Below, piece by piece: positions 50,200-63,959 of a stretch of DNA of 64,000 nt. The stretch covers positions 66,081,144 through 66,145,143 of the forward strand of contig OX578276.1 of assembly GCA_951217055.1 (NCBI GenBank). Reading direction: 5' to 3'. Origin of the DNA: Gerris lacustris (Eukaryota; Arthropoda; Insecta; Hemiptera; Gerridae). The notes under the pieces were generated by a model that ran no database searches, was not told where the DNA came from, and saw only the letters and a list, made by a program, of their open reading frames with translations. A program made the position numbers and the translations under genes. Position 1 is the stretch's first letter. Each line of letters begins with the position of its first letter.

Positions 50200-50700
50200 A
50201 TGAAAATACACTTTCTGAAGTAATATTCAAGAATCTTAAAAGTGATGCTTTGGATTTCAAGAACTGTAGAGGGCGACAATGATGGTGCCAACAGCCAACA
50301 AGGCTGGGAAGTACAAAGGTGATCAAACCCGTTTACAGGAAGATAATGCTCTTGCATACTTCCTACCCTGTGCTGTACATTCACTTTAGTTACAATACTT
50401 TAGTCTTTAGTCAATGCTGCGAGGGCGACGCATGAAGCAGAAACTTATTTTGGAGTTTCATTTTGCCTTTATTCATTCTTTGCAGCCGTAACTAACAGGT
50501 GGGAAGTTTTGCTCAAACAAATACCTATCTCTCCCAAGCTACAGAGAAGAATATGGGGCCAACATAGTGGGAAGCATTGATAGTTATTTACAAGCATCTT
50601 GGAGGAATGATAGATGCTTTGAATGATTTGGGATCATGTTTACTTTCAGCTCTGAAACAATAATCGAGCAAACGTCATTCTTGCTCCGGGGGCGCCGACC
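50200..50700 (+). pseudogene. Decayed hAT-type transposase fragment (ZMYM1-like)
   Basis: Frames shift several times but the order of segments is that of animal hAT transposases of the ZMYM1-like group: LDFKNCRGR (usual 'NCRGQGYDGA'), then GKYKGDQTRLQEDN and LAYFLPCAVHSL (usual 'GVQARL...N..A.FVPCAxHSLNL'), then ETYFGVSF and FAAVTNRWEVLLK (usual 'FF.STxRW..L'), then LNDLGSCLLSAL. At least four frameshifts or stops make it non-functional. No matching ends were located. Confidence 0.75.
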
Positions 50701-51882
50701 TCCTTTTTATGATCCGACCTCTACAGCGACTCTAGTGCCAAAAAGGTGTTTTTGATAGTGAACCCTCTTATCACGAGTCTTTTTTACGTGAAGACAAAAC
50801 TGAATAAAAGTCATCCTATATTCTAGAGCAGTGTTTCCCAACCTTTTTGTACCCGCGGACCACAAGATTTTACTAGCCCTGTCTGATTTTATTAGAAATT
50901 TAATTCTATTAGCTGTAGATATTTGACTCGATACATTTAATTAATTTGTTTCTTGGTTGTTTTCTCAATCTTTCCACGGACCACCTGGCCATAGGTTGAG
51001 AATCACTGTTCTAGAGGATACTTTAGAGGTGGTACCCTACAATGAACTTTTTTCGATCGGCTCCCCTCCAAGCGGAGTTGTAAGCCTCCAAAGTTTTTTT
51101 TTATGTTTAGGGGTTCATTCATTAATTTTTTCATGAGGGGAGGGTTAGAAATAATATGGTGAGGGTCGATGAAAGTTATTACTTACTGTAGACTGCTTTA
51201 AAAATAATTATCCTGTACATTTTTTTTTTTTTTTAACAAAAACCTTGATATTTTCTCGAAGTTAGGGCACTTGTAGTAAAGATTAAATAAAAATTAAAAG
51301 AAAATTCAGTCCAACTAATTCAGACTTCTTTTCTTTTTTTTAAAATAGAAAAAAATATTGTAAATGGGACCTGTTATTTTTTAGTGCAGTTTTTAAATAT
51401 TGCATTTTTTCGTTTGTCGTTTCGTCGGGAGTGACTTCACCTTTCTTATCTAAAATTAGAGCATGTAGTTTTCTTCCTGAAAAAAATATATAAAAAGGTA
51501 AATTTTTGATGCCTCCGATTTCAAAAATATAAGACAGAAATCCGTTGCAGACACTAGGGAACATTTTTGGTCTCATGTCTGCATGTCGATCTACCTGACT
51601 GTCAATCAATTTTCTCTAACATTTTTGAACTTCTTAATGAAATTTGGGTGGTAGGTTATGATTAGTCCAATTGTTGGTCCCATATCATATGTTTCAACAT
51701 TTTGCGGATTTATCTTTCATGATAAAGTTAATAAATAAAGTTTTTTTTATTAACACCTATATATTATTAAAAGTACTCACCTCATTTATTTCAGTTTTAC
51801 GTAGTATAGTATTGTTAAAATATTAGTTTTATGTAGTATGGAATATACTATTGTTAGTTATTGGCTGGCCTGAATAATTTAG
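50701..51882. other. Repeat-derived stretch; family C copy at 51525-51790
   Basis: The segment 51525-51790 (GAAATCCGTTGCAGACACTA, GGAACATTTTTGGT, TTGTTGGTCCCATAT, ACACCTATAT, AAAGTACT) is repeated in the same order at about 62690-62990. A TTTCCCAACC-like word at 50830 and its nearly inverted 'ATAGGTTGAGAATCAC' at 50990 mark another decayed repeat. No gene. Confidence 0.45.
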
Positions 51883-54464
<2,582 letters not shown>

Positions 54465-55542
54465 AGTTTCATCGCACATTTCCGTTTCCCCAATTTTGAA
54501 CCACATCCCGTGATTCAATCTTCCCCAAATTTTGCACATAGATACAACTAAGGTGGAAGAATACAGAAACCAAAAAAAAAAAAAAAAAATCGGGTACGGG
54601 GACCCTCGGAACTTTTCCTCACTTCAGAGGCCACTAAAGTGGCCTCTCCTGCTGCGAAGCAGCAGGAGGAAGCAGCATTGGACGTGGTCACTACTTGGAT
54701 GGGTGACCGTTCTGAACTAACTGATTTATTATCATTCTTAAAAAAAAACCGAATTTTTAATACCTATATTTTATTTTATTATTTGAAGTTTGGCGGTATT
54801 TTGACAGATGTAAACAAACTTTGACGTCATCAAAATTATCGCACTAATAAATAATTATATTCGCTTATAACTTTTAAACTAATTAATGGAATTTCATCGG
54901 TTTTTTTTTTATATTTGTTCCTTAATTTTTTCCGGTTCCAACGATATGCTATATGTCAAAAACCTATTTATACTTTCAGTATTATTAATCGTCAAAGTTT
55001 AAAAATTCAAAAATTTATAACTTCAAAATGGCGGCGCAAATCAAAATGAAATTTAGTGGGCTTGTTTGTCATACAGAGAGGTACATTCGAGCCAAATTTC
55101 AACTCGATCAGGACCAATTTCGATTTATTACGATTTTTTTAAATTTTTGCTGACTCAGTAAACTGGGTTCAAGATAGCGGAAAAAGTTGATTTTCCGGGC
55201 GGCACAACTACAGGTTAGGACTGATTTTTCTGCCAAGTTTCAACTCTCTAGGTTAAATACCTTGGGCGCTACGATGATAACACACATACACACATACATA
55301 CGTCATGCTGAAAACCACTCAGGAGGTCTTAAAAACACCTAAAACGGATAATTCCGCTGAAATCTGGAAAAAAAATTTTTTTTGGTGAAAACAATACTTT
55401 TCCTACTATTAGTAGTGAGGAAAAGTAAAAAAAAATTGCGTCAAATTTATTTGCTTTTCAAGTTTCATCGCGCACCTACTACCCCAATTTTGAGCCACTT
55501 ATACCGTCATTCAATCTTCCCCAAATTTAAAGAATACAGAAC

Positions 55543-55573
<31 letters not shown>
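54465..55573. repeat. Repeat element bounded by ACTTTTCCTCACT and by a 120-bp direct repeat
   Basis: ACTTTTCCTCACT at 54611-54623 is mirrored by AGTGAGGAAAAGT at 55414-55426. Outside these, blocks 54465-54590 and 55459-55570 are similar direct repeats (AAGTTTCATCGC, CCCCAATTTTGA, CAATCTTCCCCAAATTT, GAATACAGAA, then an A run). The interior 54800-55350 has GCCAAATTTCAACTCGATC and a tail of ACACATACATACGTCATGC, typical of dispersed repeats here. Confidence 0.5.
54590..54717 (+). repeat. 5S-rRNA-like repeat with two hairpins, copy 1
   Basis: Bases 54669-54709 resemble the 3' half of animal 5S rRNA: AAGCAGCATTG, then GTGGTCACTACTTGGATG, then GGTGACCG, which covers the internal box C region. Upstream are two hairpins, GAGGCCACT/AGTGGCCTC and CCTGCTGC/GCAGCAGG. 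The 5' half of 5S is absent, so it is not a working gene. A 5S-derived SINE or captured fragment is likely. Confidence 0.55.
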
Positions 55574-55577
<4 letters not shown>

Positions 55578-57013
55578 AAATAAGACCAGTTTTGAAAAAT
55601 GGAATTTTTATATTAATTATTTTTAATCATGCTGCCTGTTCCAATATGTAGATTCCCCTTGAAGTGCAGTCTGCACCCAGATTCGTTTAACTCTTTATTA
55701 AATTACGTTACGTAAATAATCATTGTACCAAAATGTGAATGTTAAAAATATAAAACAAGTATTTATATCGAGAACATTTAGGTTTAACCACTACCATTGG
55801 TTTAACAAAGTTATATAAACTCATCCATCCTGCAGAGATAAAAATTACTTAGACAATAGATCTTTTGTTCTTACAATTCTATTGAGTCCCTCTAATTCGA
55901 TTTGTTTTCATTCGCAACTGTTTGTGTTAATATTTGGTTTTTTGTTTTTGTACAATTTTTGGGCCATGAACCCTTGAAAGTTGCTTTATGGTGCTTCCCC
56001 TCATTTTTTTTTTTTTTTTTTTTTAGGAAATCAACGAAATAATTTTAAAATATCATTGTTATTTTTTGTTAAAAAAAAGAATTAAGAATTTTTTCATACG
56101 TTACATATTTTGTGAGTAAAAAATGCCCCCCCCCCCACACAAAAAAATCTTTAAAAAAATTATTTTCTCTAAAAAGTTTCATTGCATTTAGACAATGAAC
56201 ATGTGTCTAAAGATGTTAGTTTTACGTTAACATAATAAATGGTTCATCATTTATAGCCGAAAGAAATTTTTAAATAGCATCACATAAATTCACCTCTCAT
56301 TTATTCTATTATGAATAAATTACCATGAAATCTCAAATATTATTAATTGCAATACATTTTAAAGAATTAAATAAAGTGTTTAAGAGACGCATTTTGCTGT
56401 TTAAGTATTATTAGATATAAATAAAAATTATCCTAGGTTTTTTCCCTATTATGAATGAAACTGATGATTATATATAAGTGCATACATTAATTGATTAAAA
56501 GGGGAAAAAACAATCAATTTAAGATGGATCTGTAATATACATTTTTTTTTTGAGCCAACACTTATATTATTACAATGTGAATTTATACTATTATATTATT
56601 TCTTAAAATACTTATAAAAAATTTGCTTTCTTATAGTAAATTACAACTTAAACTCGATGACAGAAATGCATTTTAGTTATAGCTAGTATAAAAAGAAATA
56701 ATAGAGTAAAATAATATTTAGGGGGAGAGAAAGCTTGCCCTATTTATCGCGCCTTATTGTAAACGAGCTTTTAATGTCATTTTATTTTCTTAGAATCTTT
56801 AAAAGTTTTTTTGTTGTAATTTCATTAAACATTTTCACAGCTGTTGCCACCAGTATTAAAGGGACTTGAATCACTACTACTGGTAGTATCTAGAAAAGAA
56901 ATAAGTCAAAGGATTGCTTTTAATACTTTTTGGAAGTACGATGAGTTAATAATAGTTAATATTAAGATACAGTTGAAACATGACATATTTTCAATCGGGG
57001 ATACTTTTTCTTT
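55574..57013. other. Intergenic stretch, nothing recognised
   Basis: AT-rich, with A and T homopolymers and a C run near 56126. A noncoding island at 56840-56940 shows no family resemblance. Starting at 57014 the next transposon begins. Confidence 0.4.
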
Positions 57014-58587
57014 TATACAGGGTGTCCCCGGATCGAGTTACCTATAGGTGTAAATGCAAAAAAATTCAATTTTTCGAAAAAAAAGTCATTCTTTATAAAG
57101 TCTCCTGCATGTTTTGGAATGAAGATTAGAAGATCATTAAACATTTCGTACCATGCAGCCTGTACCCAAAAGGTACAAATTTCTGAAATTGGTCAAGAGA
57201 GAAGTGGTCTTATTTTTGATTTTTCGAGAAAATGTTATCTGATATAAAAAAATTCTGTCAAGTACTTGCCGCCAGTTACCAAAAGGGTTTCTTCAGCCAT
57301 ACAAATTCATAAATAGAACATTATTTTTAGTATTTTTTTTTAAACTGAAATATGTATAAAAATTTGCAATTTTAAGAAGCAATTTTAAGCTTATTTGGTT
57401 CTTTTAGGGGTAAAATAGCCGCCATTTTGAAAACGCGATATATTTTTTGAACCAAATTTCAATACATTTAAAATGATACCCAACTTCAAATTTTCAAAAA
57501 ATAAAAATTTCGGGTCTCCATAGTTACGACCCATAAATGTTTTGTTTTAATTTTGTCGGAGGTAAAATGGCTGTCATTTTGAAAACGCTATATATCTTTG
57601 AGTCAAATTGCAATACCTTTAAAACGATATCCAACTTCAAATTTTCGTAAAATAAAAATTTTGGATCTCCATAGCCCCCTAAAATTTGACTTTTTTATAT
57701 CATCCCCGGAAACATCATTGGACCACACAGATGAATATTTTTGTATTTTTGCCTTATTTTTAGGAACTGTCCCAACGGGGTTTGCGCAGACATTTATTTT
57801 AGCGGTTTGTTTTAATTTTTTCGGGGGTAAAATGACCGCCATTTGGGAACGCGATATTTTGTAATCCGAATTTTAATACCTTTAAAATGAAACCCAACTT
57901 AAAAATTACATAAAATATTAAATATTGCTATCAAGTCGCAATTGATCGCTGATCGTAGAAATTTTGAGTGTTTAAGTCCAAAATAGTTTTTCTGTTTTGG
58001 GCAAAAAAGTTTAACTTGTACACCAAATAGTAGTCACCAGTAGGTCAGGACATATACTCTAAGATGCGACGGACGGACGGATGAACTACGAAAAGCATAA
58101 TGGTTTCTAGGATGACCTCGAAACCCTAATAAGTGTTTTCTATTCAAGGTAATTTTGATATAAAAAATTTGAAAAATGGATGTCGAAAATCCCCCCCCCC
58201 CCCCCAATTAAAATAATTTCAAAAGTTGCACGATCTGGATGAAGGAGGTATCATTTTAAAGGTCTTGTTTTGTTCATCAAATGTTGCGATAATAACCTTT
58301 TTAATAAAGCAACTTTAAGTAGGCAAGAAATAAAACAACTAATTAACTCTTTTATTTTTTATATGGTGATTATTATCATTAGCGAACTAGAAAGACTGTA
58401 CTAATTAAAATTTATCATAAACACTAATTACCTTATACTATACAGGCACATAGGCACATATGCTATTAGAATAAAACAGTAGTTTACATTACATAATAAA
58501 TTATGAAGTTTTTTTTTTTAAATTGGTTATTTTTACACTCCCCCCAACCCTTTTTTATTTCATTGAAAAAATAATAAATAATGTTAG

Positions 58588-58713
58588 TTCAAAACGGTCA
58601 CCCATCCAAGTACTGACAATGCACAATGCTGCTTCCTGCTGCTGCGAAGCAGGAGGAGAGGCCACTTTAGTTGCCTCCGAAGTGAGGAAAAGTTCCGAGG
58701 TACCCCGTACCCG
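58588..58713 (-). repeat. 5S-rRNA-like repeat with hairpins, copy 2 (inverted)
   Basis: The reverse complement matches 54590-54717 over about 125 bases, including the box C-like GTACTTGGATGGGTGACCG, here closer to true 5S sequence than copy 1. Outer sequence (CGGGTAC) is shared too. Two copies in opposite orientations show it is mobile or was duplicated. Confidence 0.55.
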
Positions 58714-58799
58714 ATTTTTTACAATAACTAAAGTCTGTTACATTAATTTTTTCTGTATATCATTAGTTTATTTTCTCGTAGCGGGTTTATTTTATTTTA

Positions 58800-59400
58800 A
58801 TTCACTGGTACTTCTCAAAACCCTTATGCCTAGGGTGATTTATCCGTCCGTCCGTCCGTCTTTGGTTGATAGGGCCCGAACAGTTTAAGCTAAACTGCTG
58901 AAATTTTAAACATTGGTGCAACTTTTTGACCCAACCACAGGAAAAATATACAGAAGTTAAAAATTAAATATACGCATGCGCAATTCGCTAAGAAGTAATA
59001 AACTCAATTTTTTTTTTCAATTTTCGAGTAGGGTATCAAATTATAGTTCTGAATAGTAGGTTACAAATATATATATATGCTTTTTTAAATTTTGCATTCA
59101 TTATTGGTTAAAGAAGTTAAAATATACCCCAAAAAAATCCCCTCCCCCAACCACTATATAACGGCTGGTCCTAAAATTTCGAAATAATTCATGCTAATAC
59201 CTAATTGTGGGGCGATGAAAATTCCGGGAGCGCATCCCCAGTTTTTAAAAATTGCCAATTTTTTGTGGGAAAATTTGAAGTGCACCCAAAATTATATTTT
59301 TTTAAATTTTGAGGGGGTATCAAATGAAAGCTGCTGAAGAGTAGGATACAAATACATATTTTTTTAATTTTGCATTCTTCAGTTAGTTAAAAAAAATCAT
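58800..59400 (+). repeat. Dispersed repeat family B, two partial copies
   Basis: A CCGTCCGTCCGTCCGTC run (58843-58860) starts a copy that follows 42290-42780 word for word (GGGCCCGAACAGTTTAAG, TTTTTGACCCAACCACAGG, ACGGCTGGTCCTAAAATTTC). A second partial copy starts about 59290 (GGGGGTATCAAATGAAAGC). Confidence 0.65.
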
Positions 59401-59917
59401 TAAAGAATAAAATAGAAAAGTGTATAATAATAAAATAAAACGACCTTCTTTACTTACAATTAACACTTCTGAAATGACTATAATAAATGTTCAAAATGGT
59501 GCCCTCCTTTATTCATACACATCCAAAATTTTCAAGTCGCGATTTGCTGCATTTTATGGGAGTCGCTATTTGGTCATTTATTTGATAAGCTGCTGCTTGT
59601 ATCCTGTTTATTAGCTCCTCTTGACTGTTAACCGGTATTCTAAACACCAAATCTTTCATCCACTCCCCCCCCCCAAACAGAAATCTAAAGGTAAAATGTC
59701 TGGTGACTTGGGAGGCCAAGCAACCTAGGTATGCATTAGGGTAGTGTTGAATGCAGCAAATCTGTACTTAAAAAATGTCGGGTGTGTATTAATGAAGAAG
59801 GGCACCATTTTGAACATTTATTATAGTAATTTCAGAAGTGTTAATTGTAAGTAAAGAAGGTCGGTTTATTTTATTATTATACACTTTTCTATTTTATTCT
59901 TTAATGATTTTTTTTAA
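59387..59917. mobile_element. Mariner-like element remnant with arms of about 110 bp
   Basis: Left arm 59387-59497 and right arm 59803-59917 are near-perfect reverse complements (shared TTCAAAATGGTGCCC, TTAACACTTCTGAAAT). Between them, on the minus strand, is the transposase fragment at 59513-59719. Most of the coding region has been deleted. Confidence 0.75.
59513..59719 (-). pseudogene. Mariner/IS630-type transposase C-terminal fragment
   Basis: The frame reads FLFGGGEWMKDLVFRIPVN, then SQEELINRIQAA and YQIND. This matches the region after the last catalytic aspartate in such transposases ('SPDLTPLDFFLWG.LKD.VY..P....EEL..RI..A'). The stretch corresponding to SPDLTPLD is altered (PSQVTRHFTF), so the catalytic residue is gone. 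The frame is open by chance or youth, but the protein would be inactive. Confidence 0.7.
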
Positions 59918-60582
59918 GCTAAGTAATAAGATAATTCAATTAATACAGTACAATTTTGGTTTAGTTACAAAGAACATTATTATAAAAATAAATTATTACA
60001 CCCTTAATAATAAGATAAGACCCCTTATAAGATTTTATAAGATTCATCAGGTGCTATGACTTTATAATGACTGTAGTATCATTGGTACCATGACTGGTAC
60101 CATACGGGTACTATGACTAAACTCTGACTTTAACGTTTTATTATACTAGAGCAACTTAAAAGAAAAATAAAAGAATCACCCGACATTTGCATTTTCAGGG
60201 CACTTCCCATTCCCCGAACCCTATCTCAGCTTACAGTAGGACATGTTTTTTTGGAATTTCATCACTATTTCGGATACTTTAAGTTGCAATATTTTAAATT
60301 TAACTTAGTAAATGCGCCAACTTTAAGGAAGTTTGCACCCATCGTTATCTAATAGAATACAGTAGTTATACAAGCTCTAACATTTTCTTTTTTAATTAAA
60401 TTTTATTATTTTCAAGTTCTAACGAATTAACGTGTGACTAAAAAAAAAAATATTAGTTAAAAATATGATAGCTGGAAAACAAATGAGAATTGGACCATGG
60501 TTTATAGAACTTATTTTACCCCAAATTGACTGTACTATCACATCCCAAAGTTTGTCGGTCCTGACCCGGGACACCCTGTATA

Positions 60583-61690
60583 ACGGCTAGTCCTAAAATT
60601 TCGAAATAATTCATGGTTATACCTTATGGTGGTGAAATGAAAACTTTCTGAAAAAAATGTAATTTATCTAGTTGTTATTTCCGATAAAAAACATTGTGAC
60701 CCCCCGGGGGATCGAACCAGGGACCCTTGAGGTTGAAGATAAAAATCATAATTACATAATGGGTGTGCTTAATCATCTACGAAATCCTAAAAAATCACAG
60801 GGAAGTACTTGCGTCCAAGTACTAGTAGTACTTTTTAGGGTTTTGTAGATGAGTAAGCATACCCGTTTTGTGTTTATGATTTTTCGATCTCAAGGGTCCC
60901 GGGTTCAATCTCCCGGGGGGTCACAATGTTTTTTATCAGTAATAAAGACAAGATAAATTACATTTTTCAGGAAATTTGCATCGCCCCACCATAAGGTATA
61001 ACCATGAATTATTTTGAAATTTTAGCACCAGCCGATGTATAGTGGTTGGGGGGGGGGGATTTTTTTGGGTATATTTTGATTTTTTTAACTAATAAGGAAT
61101 GCAAAATTTAAAAAAGCATATATATATTTGTGTCTTACTCTTCAGCAGCTTTCATTTGATACCCAACTCAAAATTTTCAAAAAATAAAATTTTGGGCGCA
61201 CTTCACTTTTTCGCGCCCCAAATTGGCAATTTTTGAAAATTTAGGATGAACTCCCTGAATTTTCATCGCGCCACAATAAGGTATTAGCATGAATTATTTC
61301 GAAATTTTAGCACCAGCCGATCTATAGTGGTTGGGGGGGGGGGATTTTTTTGGGGTATATTTTGATTTTTTTAACTAATAAGGAATGCAAAATTTAAAAA
61401 AGCATATATATATTTGTGTCCTACTCTTCAGCAGCTTTCATTTGATACCCCATTCAAAAATTTAAAAAAATAAAAAATTTTGTGTTTATCACATATTTTT
61501 GAATTGCGCATGCGCATATCAAATTTTGAACTTCTATATATTGTTCCTGTGGTTTGGTCAAAAAGTTGCACCAGTGTTTCAAATTTCAGCACTTTCGCTT
61601 AAACGGTTCGGGCCCTATGAACCAAAGAGCGACGGACAGACGGACACATCACCCTCGGCATAAGGGTTTTGAGAAGAATCTACAAAACCC
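60583..61690 (-). repeat. Dispersed repeat family B: palindrome followed by a tandem duplication
   Basis: 60583-61042 is a palindrome with arms of about 220 bp (GGCTGGTGCTAAAATTTC at one end, CATTGTGACCCCCCGG inside, AGTACTAGTAGTACT near the centre). Two copies of a unit with period about 286 follow (60983-61200 and 61268-61480; shared GCACCAGCCGA, a G run, CTCTTCAGCAGCTTTCATT). The block ends with GACGGACAGACGGAC at 61627-61641. Read on the minus strand, it is family B in its usual order. Confidence 0.65.
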
Positions 61691-62680
61691 TAAAAAGTAC
61701 CTAGTTGGAAGCAAGTTCTTCCCTGTGATTTTTTTAAAGGTAATTTTGTTAAAGATTTGGCTGGCTGGACAAGGTGCGCTAGGTCGCCCTAATCTTAACA
61801 GTCTTTTAAAGGTAAACAACTTTTAAATGCAAAAAAAAAAAATCTTAATCATAATATTATACCTAACAACGAAAAAGAAAAAAAGTCTTGATCTCTCACT
61901 CACTCTCTGGGCTCCCAGTCTTCTGTAGAGGGGACGGCCAAGCGAGCTGCCCAGGATCTCCTCACCCACTCCGATTGATCCACCCAGTCCGCTACGTCTA
62001 CCGATAATACCCCCGATACCCCCGTTTCCCCCTCACCATCCGAACATTCTCCGTCCCACAGATATGCCCAGAAACATAGCCGTTAACCAACGCAAATAAC
62101 TTTACCACAACAAATCCCTTTGGGCTTTTACAACCTGACCAGGAAGCAGACGATTCAAGTTAAATTAAACCCCCACCAATATTTGTAAGAAGCGAGACAG
62201 AATTTTCATATAATCACCAGCCTTAGTAATATTCTAGGACCCAACATATTTTTATGTAAATCTAGGACCTCCTACTTTTTAGAGTAGGTTACAAATACAT
62301 TTTTTAAATGTTGCATTCCTTATTGGTTTTATAAGTTAAAATATACCCCCAAAAAAGAGCAGGATGGAGTAAAAAAAGGTTATTTCATAAAATAACTTAA
62401 TTATCTACGAAACCCTAAAAAGTACAAGTAGGTACTTCCCTGTGATATTTGGGGAAATAAAAAAAATAATAAGATAACATATATCTTTAATTACCCACAA
62501 AACCCTAAAAAGTATTTGGATGTTCTACCGTTCTATTTTTTTTATTACTGATAAAAGCCCATACTTTTCACCATTTAGACCAGATGATATTTCCGCCAGA
62601 ACAACTAAATATTAATGAATTTGTTTTTCTTTAACACAATTTTGCTTCCGAGCTTACCGAAGCTATGTGATCGTTCTGAA
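61691..62680. other. Repeat debris with a GC-richer patch at 61900-62120
   Basis: The patch 61900-62120 is C-rich (proline- and serine-rich in translation, with stops) and may be the remnant of a retrotransposon gag, but I cannot prove it. At 62270-62520 there are partial family B words (GCATTCCTTATTGGTT, ACGAAACCCTAAAAAGTAC). Confidence 0.35.
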
Positions 62681-62689
62681 GAACGAAAA

Positions 62690-63050
62690 ATTATTAGGTT
62701 TCCTATTTCAAAAATTCCACGATAGAAATCCGTTTCAGACATCAAGGAACATTTTTGGTTCCGCGTCGGTCTGTCTGTCGGTTAGTCGGTCTATCGCTCA
62801 ATTTTTACGAACCAAAATATCATAAAAACTACTCGTCCGATTTTATTGAAATTTGGATGGTACGTCATAATTAGCCCATTGTTGGTCCCATATAAGTTTC
62901 AATCTTATGCGCCCATTTGTTTCTCTTCCACATGCGCACAATCATGCATTATTTACACCTATATTTTCAAAAGTACTTATCTGATTTTTATGAAATTTTG
63001 ATAGTTCGTCAAAAGTAGCCCGTAGATAGCCCCAGATTAATTTCAACCGT
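62690..63050 (+). repeat. Dispersed repeat family C, copy 2
   Basis: It shares GAAATCCGTTTCAGAC, GGAACATTTTTGGT, TTGTTGGTCCCATAT and AAAAGTACTTA in order with 51525-51790, and carries GTCGGTCTGTCTGTCGG plus TTTTATTGAAATTTGGATGG. The second copy is longer and retains the GTCTG run that the first has lost. Confidence 0.6.
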
Positions 63051-63959
63051 CTTAGCTCCTTAAATTTTGCTAACTTGATACTTTAATTAATGTAAAAAAT
63101 CAAAACAATTTTGCTAGATTTGAAAAACGGGGGAAAATAAAATAAATTGGTTAATAATAGGTTTAAAAAAGTAGTTTCCATAATAATAAGTTCCATAATA
63201 AGCTTAAAGTAGAAGTCCAAATTCACGTTTTTAGTAACTTCCAATAATCCGAGTTTCTTGGTAAGTTAGTGCTGGTCCCATCCAACTCGGATTATCGAGA
63301 CTCTACTAATCTTAAAACTGGCTTAGACCTACGGCCTAGGAGTGTGGGGTAGCAACTCTCAATCCAACGCCCCTCGAATCCAAACTCTTTAATCTATGAT
63401 TCATGATTCATGATCCTTAGGAAAATCACAGGTGCTCCCTTCCACGTTCCCTAAACTTACTTTCCACAACGACCTCACCTCAATGTTCTTTTTGTCCGAG
63501 ACCCATCCCAAGATCACACATTTAGCGAATCACTCTTTTAGCGGAACTTCTTGCTTCCCAAATCATCCCAGACAACCTACCTAACAAAATTGTATCTACT
63601 GAAAGAAACTAAAATTATATAACTGAAAGCAACGTTTCTCAAGATATCGTAGTAACAAGAAATTGGTTAAGTTTAAGTTTCTTATGCCTCATGAGGTGGA
63701 TAAAGACTAGATTGGAGTGCTTTAATTAAGTCAATTTATCTTTAGAAAGCCTGAAACGTGCAATTCTTTATAACATTAAAGTTCTTTTAAAATCTAAAAA
63801 ATATTACTTTTATAGATTTAAGAAAGTAATAAATGAATAGAATTAATATAAAGTAATTTATACAGTTAAAGATAATTATAATTGTAAAAGTAGAGGGCGA
63901 TGGACATTTTTAGGCACAAATATAGACAGGAAAATCATTTAAGCTGCTTAAAAAATGTC

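Larger units (their letters stand above)
57014..60582. mobile_element. 3.6 kb element with TATACAGGGTGTCCC ends, nested repeats
   Basis: TATACAGGGTGTCCCCGG at the left and CCCGGGACACCCTGTATA at the right form an inverted repeat; the outer TA may be the target duplication. Such ends are widespread in arthropod DNA elements. Inside, 57400-57850 has tandem-like blocks (AAAATGGCCGCCATTTTG words repeated three times), then a 5S-like copy, a family B repeat and a mariner remnant. No intact transposase of its own is seen. Confidence 0.6.

Noticed and set aside
57598..57864. Overlapping open frames of 79-88 codons on both strands
   Set aside because: They lie in the tandem-like repeat blocks of a transposon and mirror each other; no protein family fits.
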